This document shows, piece after piece, positions 13,912 to 20,785 of a DNA stretch of 35,498 bases. A model generated the notes under the pieces. It saw only the letters and a list, made by a program, of their open reading frames with translations, ran no database searches and was not told the origin of the DNA. The DNA is from Paraeggerthella hongkongensis. Lineage in GTDB: Bacteria > Actinomycetota > Coriobacteriia > Coriobacteriales > Eggerthellaceae. Both the position numbers and the translations under genes were made by a program. The first letter of the stretch is position 1, and every line of letters starts with the position of its first letter. Location of the stretch: positions 1-35,498 of the forward strand of contig NZ_PPTQ01000023.1 in NCBI RefSeq assembly GCF_003340345.1, given 5' to 3'.

Positions 13912-16059
13912 CTAGAGGACGAAGAAGCCGCTTTTGCCCGCTCGCTTCGCTTCGTACATGGCCTTGTCCGCCTGGTCGTACAGCTCCAGGTAGCTCTCGC
14001 CGCCCCGTGCGCGCACGGCTCCGATGCTCACGCTGAAGGGAAGACCCGCCTCGGCTGAAGCGGTCGCTACGCGCACGAGCAGCTCTCGGCAGCGTTTTTC
14101 AAGCGCATCCGCGCTGACCATCCCGGCCAGGCAAACGGCGAACTCGTCGCCGCCGAAGCGGCAGACCAGGTCGTCTTCGCGAAAGGTTTCCTTCATCATG
14201 CTGGCCAGCAGGCACAGCGACTCGTCGCCCGCCTTGTGCCCGTAGGTGTCGTTCACGACTTTGAAGTCGTCGATGTCCACTACGACGAACGCGCCCACGT
14301 TGTTTCGGTCGACCAGCGTTTGCGCTTCGTTTTTGAACGCGCCTACGCCGAGCAGCCCGGTCAGGCCGTCGCGTTCGGCAACCGCTTTCAGGCGGTCTTT
14401 TTCGGCACGGGTGATCTCGAGGGCTTTCGCGCGGTTTCGCGCGTAGCCTATCGACAGCGCGATGATGACGCTTGCCACGACAAGGCTGATCAGTGCGATC
14501 TCTTTTACGTGCGCTTCGGCGAATTGCACGAAGGTCATCTGATTCTCCTGCAGGGCTTCGGCGTAGATGCTGTCGTTGACTATCCCGACGGGCATCTGCC
14601 GGATCGCCTCGTTGAACACGCGCAGCAGGCGATGGTCGCTCGAGGACGCGAACGCGAAGCAGATGCTGTTCTCTTCGTTGGGGTTCATGTAAGCGGTGAC
14701 GTTGGGATAGCTTTCCATGTTCTCGAAGTAAGGCCCGCTGTAGCCGTCTGCGTACGTGTAGTCGGCGCGCCCGGTGTCGACGGCTTCGACGCAGTCTTCA
14801 AGCGTGTTGCAGACGAGCGCGTTCTCTCGGTCCGCTTCTTCGCAGGTCGCGCTGCGGATCAACGCGGCGCGACCTTCTGCCAAATTGGAGGCGTTGACGC
14901 CGCTGCGAGTTACGATCCATTGGTAGGACGAGAGGTACGGGGTGCTCAGCGACAGGTTGTGCTGGTGGGCGAAGGGGAAGTCGTGCACGATGCCGGCTAT
15001 GGCGTCCAGGTCGAACTCCTGGATAGCTTCGTCCCAGTTGAGCTCGCCCGTGACGGGGACGATCTCCAGGGAGAGCCCCGTGTACTCGGCGATGTAGTCG
15101 AGCACCGCTTTCGAGGCGCCCACGGGCAGCCCGGTTTTTTCGTCGACGTCTTGGACGGGCGCCGCGCCCGTCAGGTACCCGACGCGGATCGTGCCGGCCT
15201 GGGCAACGAATGCGCGCATGTCCTTGGCAAGCCCGGTCGATCCCTGGTGCGTGTCGAAGTGCTTCGCGTATAGGTCGTGCTGCAGCATCGGCTCGGCCCT
15301 GTCGATTTGAACGATGGCCTCGTTGAGGGACGCGACGATGTCTTTCTCGCCTTTCGAGGCGGCGAAGTAAAACGGATTGGAGGCCATGGACGCCACGACG
15401 TGCATGCCTTCGATGGGCGATATGTCCACACCGGTAAGCACGTCGGCTTTCCCCGACAGCACGGCGTCTATCTGCGCTTGGATGCTGTCGCACTCGACGG
15501 CCTCCATCTGGATGCCGTTTGCGTCGCAAAACATCTGGGCGCCGGAATGGGACTTAGGGGATGGTCCGTTGAACGCGACGCGGAGTTTTTCTTGCAGGTA
15601 GATATTGGTTTCGGTCAGATTGTCGTTGGAGCTGGCGGCCAGCAGGGCAGAGGTGGCCGCTCCGTACGAGTTGGTGGCGTAATCGAACTGCTGCGCCAGC
15701 GAATCGTTGTACGCCATGGCTCCCATGATGTCGATCTCGCCCGCTTCCATCATGGCCAACAGGGTGGTGAGCTGCTCGTTGATGCTTCCTTCGGCCTCGA
15801 CGAATTGATAGCTCCATCCGGTGTACTGCGCCACTTGCTCGAGGTAGTCGTAGGTGTAGCCCGAATAGGAACCGCGCCCGTCCGATTCCGACAATCCCGG
15901 CTGGATCGGCCAGCCTACGCGTATGATGCGGTGATCGGATGCGGCGTCGGCGGATCCGTCGTGCGCGATGGCGGTTGCAGGCAGCGCGCACGCCGCGATC
16001 ATGGCGACCGTCGCGATGGCGGCCCACGTCCTTGCAAGACGCGAAAGCATGTTTTTCAT
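13912..16059 (-). CDS. Membrane diguanylate cyclase with two periplasmic solute-binding domains
   Basis: This 715-aa receptor has a signal peptide (1-32) and two type-3 solute-binding protein domains in tandem (about 45-270 and 285-505). One membrane segment (520-540) is followed by a short helix and a GGDEF domain. The active loop is intact GGDEF at 636-640. The product-inhibition site RxxD is present as REDD at 627-630, five residues before it, so an active, feedback-controlled c-di-GMP synthase is expected. The start at 16059 has GAGGAG seven bases away; the upstream in-frame extension has no such site and would mask the signal peptide. It is divergent from an amino-acid importer, hinting that both respond to the same kind of ligand. 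Confidence 0.92.
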   Translation of the reverse strand: MKNMLSRLARTWAAIATVAMIAACALPATAIAHDGSADAASDHRIIRVGWPIQPGLSESDGRGSYSGYTYDYLEQVAQYTGWSYQFVEAEGSINEQLTTLLAMMEAGEIDIMGAMAYNDSLAQQFDYATNSYGAATSALLAASSNDNLTETNIYLQEKLRVAFNGPSPKSHSGAQMFCDANGIQMEAVECDSIQAQIDAVLSGKADVLTGVDISPIEGMHVVASMASNPFYFAASKGEKDIVASLNEAIVQIDRAEPMLQHDLYAKHFDTHQGSTGLAKDMRAFVAQAGTIRVGYLTGAAPVQDVDEKTGLPVGASKAVLDYIAEYTGLSLEIVPVTGELNWDEAIQEFDLDAIAGIVHDFPFAHQHNLSLSTPYLSSYQWIVTRSGVNASNLAEGRAALIRSATCEEADRENALVCNTLEDCVEAVDTGRADYTYADGYSGPYFENMESYPNVTAYMNPNEENSICFAFASSSDHRLLRVFNEAIRQMPVGIVNDSIYAEALQENQMTFVQFAEAHVKEIALISLVVASVIIALSIGYARNRAKALEITRAEKDRLKAVAERDGLTGLLGVGAFKNEAQTLVDRNNVGAFVVVDIDDFKVVNDTYGHKAGDESLCLLASMMKETFREDDLVCRFGGDEFAVCLAGMVSADALEKRCRELLVRVATASAEAGLPFSVSIGAVRARGGESYLELYDQADKAMYEAKRAGKSGFFVL

Positions 16060-16380
16060 GCACCGGCTCCTCGCCCGATTCGGTTGCGCCGTTTCCTCAA
16101 ACGATGAATTAGTATAGCAAAGGTAATGATTAAAAGTAATCGCTCGGTCGCATTCCCTTCGCTGGCGGGCTCGCAGCGGCAAGCGGTGCGGGTCGGGGCG
16201 GGGTTTCGCCTCGGGTTGCACGGCCGTTTACCTTTCGAGCGAGCCGTCAAGGTTTCGTAACCTGTTCTCCTCTCAGGGGCGTGGTCGCTTTGATACCATC
16301 GAAGCATTCAGATCATCGATGGAGGGTGCAAGGCGCGTTCGCGTCCGGCCCCCCGCAGGGCGAAAGCGTAGGTGCGGGGC
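16060..16380. other. Divergent promoter region, GGDEF receptor / amino-acid importer
   Basis: No gene is seen. On the minus strand, TGCTATACT (complement of 16111-16119) is an extended -10 for the GGDEF gene. Near the importer, CCATCGA (16296-16302) and TCGATGG (16316-16322) could pair as a leader hairpin. The AT-rich patch 16104-16142 contrasts with the surrounding GC-rich DNA and contains the minus-strand promoter. Confidence 0.5.
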
Positions 16381-17112
16381 GTGCAAAACGCAATTTCAGT
16401 TCAAAACATCGTGAAGAGCTTCGGCGCGGTCGAGGCGCTCAAAGGAGTTTCGCTCGAGGTGGCTGAGGGCGAGAAGGTCGTCGTCATCGGGCCGTCGGGT
16501 TCGGGCAAAAGCGTGCTGATCCGGTGCATCAACGGGTTGGAGGTTCCCGATTCGGGGACCATCGTGGTCGAGGGCATGAACCTGGGCGATCGCAAGGTGA
16601 ACAGCCGGGCGCTCGCGCGCGACGTGGCCATGGTGTTCCAAAGCTACAACCTGTATCCCCATAAAACCGTGCTGGAGAACGTCACGTTGGCGCCCATCAA
16701 GGTGCTCAAGGTGCCGAAGGCCGAGGCCGAGAAAACGGCGCGCGCCTATTTGGAGCGCGTGGGGTTGATCGACAAGGTGGACAAGTACCCCGATCAGCTG
16801 TCGGGCGGCCAGCAACAGCGCGTGGCCATCGCGCGCGCTCTCAACATGCATCCCAAGATCATGCTGCTCGACGAGCCGACGAGCGCGCTCGATCCCGAAA
16901 TGGTGCAGGAAGTGCTCGACGTCATCAAGTCCCTGGCGGAAACGAACATGACCATCGTCATGGTCACCCATGAGATGGGCTTGGCGCGCGAAGCGGCCGA
17001 CAAGGTTGTGTTCATGGAAAACGGCCTGGTGGTCGAGCAGGGCAGTCCTCGGTACATCTTCGACGAAACGGACAACGAGCGCATCAAGAGCTTCTTGTCC
17101 AAGATCTTGTGA
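16381..17112 (+). CDS. Polar amino-acid ABC transporter ATP-binding protein (GlnQ-like)
   Basis: This 243-aa ATPase has Walker A GPSGSGKS (37-44), Q-loop VFQSYNLYPHKTVLENV, signature LSGGQQQR (140-147) and Walker B IMLLDEPTSALDPE (from residue 160), the classic PAAT/GlnQ set. The GTG at 16381 has AGGTG six bases upstream; an alternative GTG nine bases earlier (16372) is possible. It is first in a tightly coupled operon with a binding protein and two permeases and supplies ATP-driven import of a polar amino acid, most likely Glu/Gln or a relative. Confidence 0.92.
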   Translation: MQNAISVQNIVKSFGAVEALKGVSLEVAEGEKVVVIGPSGSGKSVLIRCINGLEVPDSGTIVVEGMNLGDRKVNSRALARDVAMVFQSYNLYPHKTVLENVTLAPIKVLKVPKAEAEKTARAYLERVGLIDKVDKYPDQLSGGQQQRVAIARALNMHPKIMLLDEPTSALDPEMVQEVLDVIKSLAETNMTIVMVTHEMGLAREAADKVVFMENGLVVEQGSPRYIFDETDNERIKSFLSKIL

Positions 17113-17120
17113 GGCGCATC

Positions 17121-17954
17121 GTGATCACAAGACGGACATTCTTGCGCGCATCCGCCCTGGGGGTAGGGTCGATCGCGCTGTGCGGGGCGGCGGGCTCGCT
17201 TGCCGGGTGCGCGTCCGGCGCGGACGTGCTGCGCGTGGGCACCAAGATCGACGTGCCCTCGTTCGGCTTCCAGAATCCTGAAACGGGCACCATCGAGGGC
17301 ATGGAAGTGGACATCGCGCGCGAATTGGCGCGTCGCATCAAGGGCAGCCCCGACGCGTTGCAGGTGACCGGCGTGAACGTGACCACGCGCGGGGCAATGC
17401 TCGACAACGGCACGCTCGACGCCACGTTGGCTACGTTCACCATCACCGAGACGCGCAAGAAAAGCTACAATTTCTCGCGTCCGTACTACACCGACCATAT
17501 CGGCGTGCTGGTGAAGAAGTCCTCGGGCATCGCCGATCTTGCCGGGCTTGACGGCAAGACGGTGGGCGTGGCGCTTTCCGCCACGACTCGCGAAAAGCTT
17601 GCGCAGGCCGGCGACGAGATTGGCATCCACATGCGCTTCGCGGAGTACTCCACCTATCCCGAAATCAAGATAGCGCTGGTCACGGGGCGCGTTGATGCGT
17701 TTTCGGTAGACCGGTCGATCCTGAACGGCTATGTGGACGACTCGACCATGCTGCTTACCACGCAATTCGCTCCGCAGGAGTACGGCGTGGCCACGAAGAA
17801 GTCGAACGTCGAGCTGGCGGCGCAGGTGGACGACGCTATCGCCGCCATGCAGGCCGACGGCACGCTTGACGAGCTGTATGCGCGCTGGGGCCTTTCCGAA
17901 GACGGGGTTTCAGGCGGCGTCGCGGCTGCGCAAGGGGGCGGATCGCATGCTTGA
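17121..17954 (+). CDS. Amino-acid ABC transporter substrate-binding lipoprotein
   Basis: This 277-aa type-3 periplasmic binding protein has an N-terminus carrying a twin-arginine motif (TRRTFLRA, residues 3-10). After the hydrophobic stretch comes a lipobox LAGC with C30, suggesting a Tat-exported lipoprotein. The ligand-binding fold follows, with GTKIDVPSFGFQNPETG, EGMEVDIARELARRI and a late DAIAAMQADGTLDELYARWG that is typical of the family's C-terminal helix. The GTG at 17121 has GAGG six bases upstream. A GTG at 17109 overlapping the previous stop is possible but lacks a site. The next gene overlaps this stop by eight bases. Confidence 0.9.
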   Translation: MITRRTFLRASALGVGSIALCGAAGSLAGCASGADVLRVGTKIDVPSFGFQNPETGTIEGMEVDIARELARRIKGSPDALQVTGVNVTTRGAMLDNGTLDATLATFTITETRKKSYNFSRPYYTDHIGVLVKKSSGIADLAGLDGKTVGVALSATTREKLAQAGDEIGIHMRFAEYSTYPEIKIALVTGRVDAFSVDRSILNGYVDDSTMLLTTQFAPQEYGVATKKSNVELAAQVDDAIAAMQADGTLDELYARWGLSEDGVSGGVAAAQGGGSHA

Positions 17955-19095
17955 TATCTTCGCTCCGTTCAAGTGGGAGGCGCTTTTCCAGCGTTGGCCC
18001 GACATCTTGTCCGCATTCGGCATGACCGTCGGCATTTCCGTGCTCGCGCTGCTTATCGCACTGGTTCTGGGCGTGGTGTTCGGCGTGCTGTCCGTGTCCC
18101 GCATGCCGGTGTTTCGCTGGATCACGCGCGTGTACGTGGAGGTCGTGCAGAACGTGCCCCTGCTTTTGCAGGTGTTCGTGTTCTACGCTATATTCCCGCT
18201 TCTGGGATTGTCGCTTGCGGCGTTCTGGATCGGCGTGCTGGCCATCGGCATCTATCATGGCGGCTACATTTCGGAGGTCGTGCGTTCGGGCATCGGTTCC
18301 ATCCATCGCGGCCAGTTCGAGGCGGCGAAAAGCCAGGGGTTCTCGTACTGGCAGACCATGTTCGTGATCATTTTGCCGCAGGCGATTCGCATCATCATGC
18401 CGCCTTTGGCGGTGCAGGCCGCCAACCTTGTGAAGAACACGTCGGTGCTCGCGTTGATCGCGGGTGGCGAGCTTATGTACTTCGCGAACTCGTTTGCGGG
18501 ATCCACCAGCTACTACGGTCCCGCTTACGTGGTTGCCGCCATCCTGTACTTCGTCATCTGTTTTCCGTTGTCGCGCTTGGCGCTGTATCTGGAGCGTCGG
18601 ACGCGCGCGCATCGGCACGTGGCTACTGGGGACGCGACGGAAGAACTGTCCGAGGACGTGCTCGAAGTCACGCCGGGATCGCACGACATCACGGGTCGTG
18701 CGGCTGCCGACGCCATGGCCGGCGGCGTCGACACCATGCTGGGCACGGTCGATATAGCGCCTGCTCGCGTGGCTCCGTCGCCGCGCCATCCGCTGCACGT
18801 GCTGGGCGAAGACGCGGACGGGGCGATGCAAGGCGCGCGTGGGCCGTTTGAGCAGGCGTTCACCGGAAAGCAAGCGGCTGAGATCGCAGACGACATCGGC
18901 CGGGAGATCGCGCAGGAGATCGTCGCGTCGTGCGCAGGCGACGAAGCGTGCGCACGACGCGCCATGCACACGAGGACCGGTCGCTCGAGGGCCCTGCGCC
19001 GCTTGGAGCAGCGGCGCGCTGCCGCTCGCGAAGAGGCGGAGCGTTCGGAGCGCAAGGGCGCGACCGATGAAGAAGGACGGGAGGAGGACCGATGA
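17947..19095 (+). CDS. Amino-acid ABC permease with long cytoplasmic C-terminal tail
   Basis: This 382-aa protein has residues 1-215 forming a standard HisM/GlnP-type permease, with several membrane helices and the EAA coupling loop EAAKSQGFSYWQ...ILPQA (about 125-146). Residues from about 216 to 382 form a long hydrophilic extension. It starts with RRTRAHRHVATG, passes through acidic and Ala/Gly-rich sequence, contains ADDIGREIAQEIVASCAGDEACARRAM, and ends in a highly charged Arg/Glu helix (RRLEQRRAAAREEAERSERK). Ordinary family members end near residue 220-240. It overlaps the binding-protein gene by eight bases and the next permease gene by ATGA. Confidence 0.88.
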   Translation: MLDIFAPFKWEALFQRWPDILSAFGMTVGISVLALLIALVLGVVFGVLSVSRMPVFRWITRVYVEVVQNVPLLLQVFVFYAIFPLLGLSLAAFWIGVLAIGIYHGGYISEVVRSGIGSIHRGQFEAAKSQGFSYWQTMFVIILPQAIRIIMPPLAVQAANLVKNTSVLALIAGGELMYFANSFAGSTSYYGPAYVVAAILYFVICFPLSRLALYLERRTRAHRHVATGDATEELSEDVLEVTPGSHDITGRAAADAMAGGVDTMLGTVDIAPARVAPSPRHPLHVLGEDADGAMQGARGPFEQAFTGKQAAEIADDIGREIAQEIVASCAGDEACARRAMHTRTGRSRALRRLEQRRAAAREEAERSERKGATDEEGREEDR

Positions 19096-19754
19096 GCGAT
19101 ATCGCCGCTCTGTTCACGTGGGTGAACATGCGCTTTCTCCTGCAGGGTTTGGGGATGACGCTGCTCATATCTGCGCTCGCCATCGCGTGCTCGGTGGTGC
19201 TGGGAACCCTCATCTCGGTTATGCGCACGTCGAAGAGCCGCGTGCTGCGCGGCGTTGCGACTGTGTACATCGAGGTGTTCAAGAACACGCCGCTTCTGCT
19301 GTGGATCATGTTCACGTTCTTCGTGGCGCAGCTGCCGCCCATCGGCGCAGCCGTCCTGGCCTTCACGCTGTTCACCAGCGCCAGCGTGGCCGAGATCGTG
19401 CGCGGCGGCTTGGCGAGCGTGCCGTTCGGGCAGTACGAGGCCGCGAAGAGCCAGGGCTTTTCCGGGGCGCAAACCTATGTGCTGATCATCTTGCCGCAGG
19501 CGCTGCGCAACATGGTTCCGGCGCTGCTTTCCCAATTCGTGACCACCATCAAGGATACGAGCTACCTGTGGGGTGCCATGGCGCTGCAAGAGCTCATGGG
19601 CCGCGGCATGATCCTCATGAACAGCTACAACTCCACGGCTCAGATCTTCGCCATCTTCGGCATCATGGCCCTGGTGTACTTCGTGGTGTGCTTCACGCTG
19701 TCCCAGATCGTGCGTGCGTACCAGCGAAAGATCAAGCAGGCTCGCACCGCGTAG
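19092..19754 (+). CDS. Amino-acid ABC transporter permease
   Basis: This 220-aa polar amino-acid permease starts in an ATGA overlap with the preceding permease. The EAA loop reads EAAKSQGFSGAQTYVLIILPQA, and the conserved FKNTPLLLW and IKDTSYLWG segments are present. Hydrophobic helices start at about residues 15, 55, 85 and 190. With the partner permease it should form the heterodimeric membrane channel of the importer. Unlike the partner it has no C-terminal extension. A hairpin terminator follows. Confidence 0.92.
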   Translation: MSDIAALFTWVNMRFLLQGLGMTLLISALAIACSVVLGTLISVMRTSKSRVLRGVATVYIEVFKNTPLLLWIMFTFFVAQLPPIGAAVLAFTLFTSASVAEIVRGGLASVPFGQYEAAKSQGFSGAQTYVLIILPQALRNMVPALLSQFVTTIKDTSYLWGAMALQELMGRGMILMNSYNSTAQIFAIFGIMALVYFVVCFTLSQIVRAYQRKIKQARTA

Positions 19755-19788
19755 CGTCTTTGCGCTTCGGGGCGGGTTCCAGACACGC

Positions 19789-19822
19789 CGACACGGCCGG
19801 GGCGCGAGTTCCGGCCGTGTCG
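19789..19822 (+). terminator. Hairpin terminator after the amino-acid importer operon
   Basis: Arms 19789-19800 and 19811-19822 are a perfect 12-bp GC-rich inverted repeat with a 10-base loop, followed by a short CTTTGG. It lies between convergent genes (stops at 19754 and 19843). Confidence 0.7.
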
Positions 19823-19842
19823 CTTTGGCGCCGTAGGGCCTT

Positions 19843-20322
19843 CTACTGCAGGGATCCTAGCAGGGGCAGGTACTGCTGGGCGCTTTCGGGAACTGTCAGC
19901 GTGATGCGCTGCCCGTAGGCTTCCACGGTCACGTAGCCGGGGTTGTCGTACGTGGTGACCGACGCTTCCACTCCGCCGTACGTGCCGCTGAACGAACCCG
20001 TCGGCGACGCCTCTGCGGGCAACGAGGAAGCTTTCCAGCTGTCGATGTTCAAGCTGGCCACGGCTTCTTCCACCTGCGCCGTGCTCAAACCGGTTGCGTT
20101 GGCGATGGCCTCGCTGTTCGCGGCAAGGGCGTCTTGCACGTTCGACTTGATGCCCGATGCGTCGATGGCCGCGTTCGCGGCATTGTTCTTCACGTCGCTG
20201 ACCAGCGATGAGACCGGATCCGAGGCAGAGCCTCCGCTTGGGGAAGACGCCATGAGCAGGGCGACCGAGCCAGCTATGAGCAGGGCGATGAGTCCTAGGA
20301 ATACGCCGAGAACTTTCTTCAT
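19843..20322 (-). CDS. Small membrane-anchored or secreted protein (DUF4854-like)
   Basis: This 159-aa protein begins at 20322, with AAAGGAG about nine bases upstream. Residues 1-26 (MKKVLGVFLGLIALLIAGSVALLMAS) are an uncleaved anchor or signal peptide, followed by a Ser/Gly/Ala linker. Two helical stretches come next (DVKNNAANAAIDASGIKSNVQDALAANS and STAQVEEAVASL). The C-terminal half is beta-rich, with GSFSGTYGGVEASVTTYDNPGYVTVEAYGQRITLTV. I recognise only a loose likeness to small extracytoplasmic proteins of the DUF4854 type; no function can be given. It is a single gene, convergent with the amino-acid importer. Confidence 0.72.
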   Translation of the reverse strand: MKKVLGVFLGLIALLIAGSVALLMASSPSGGSASDPVSSLVSDVKNNAANAAIDASGIKSNVQDALAANSEAIANATGLSTAQVEEAVASLNIDSWKASSLPAEASPTGSFSGTYGGVEASVTTYDNPGYVTVEAYGQRITLTVPESAQQYLPLLGSLQ

Positions 20323-20785
20323 CGAAGGTGTCTCCTTTCGAGCTCGGGCTACGAGGGCGCCGCCGGTGGTGCGTTTTCTGGATCGGATGGAGAACGGCTG
20401 TTGGGCTGTTCGGCGGCCATCCCGAACCATAGCCTATACGAGAATCGATCGCTTCATGAAACGTCCGCGCCATCTTCAGAGCCTGGGGACGAAATCCCCA
20501 CTCGATTTCCGGAACTGGCCCTTCGGCCGCGAAGCGCGCGCCGTGCGACGCCTGCCGCACAGCGGGCCAGTGCCCGCGCGAAGGGCGTCGGGTTCGTTTC
20601 GGCTTGGGTAAAGTTCTCCTCCCTTCGCTCAAAATCGTGTATGCTAGCGTCTATTGCGTCGCGGACGGCGCGTCGCAAGCGCGCTTTTGCGCGTTTTCAT
20701 CCCCGCACACGTTAATAAATAGGTGGGGCAACCGTGTGAACGATGCGAGGCCGCCAAGGCGGCTGGTTAGACAGGAGGGAACCGC
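20323..20785. other. Intergenic stretch upstream of the topoisomerase gene
   Basis: These 463 bases have no supported gene; short frames here are Arg/Ala-rich and lack ribosome sites. An imperfect 10-bp stem (20654-20663 with 20069+600 i.e. 20669-20678, one mismatch) is followed by an AT-rich patch near 20711-20721. A perfect GCCGCC-AA-GGCGGC hairpin (20750-20763) sits just before the ribosome site of the topoisomerase gene and could influence its translation. A clear promoter could not be fixed. Confidence 0.5.

Noticed and set aside
20454-20678. 74-codon minus-strand frame upstream of the topoisomerase gene
   Set aside because: No ribosome site, no domain and Arg/Ala-rich; its end falls in the imperfect stem region.
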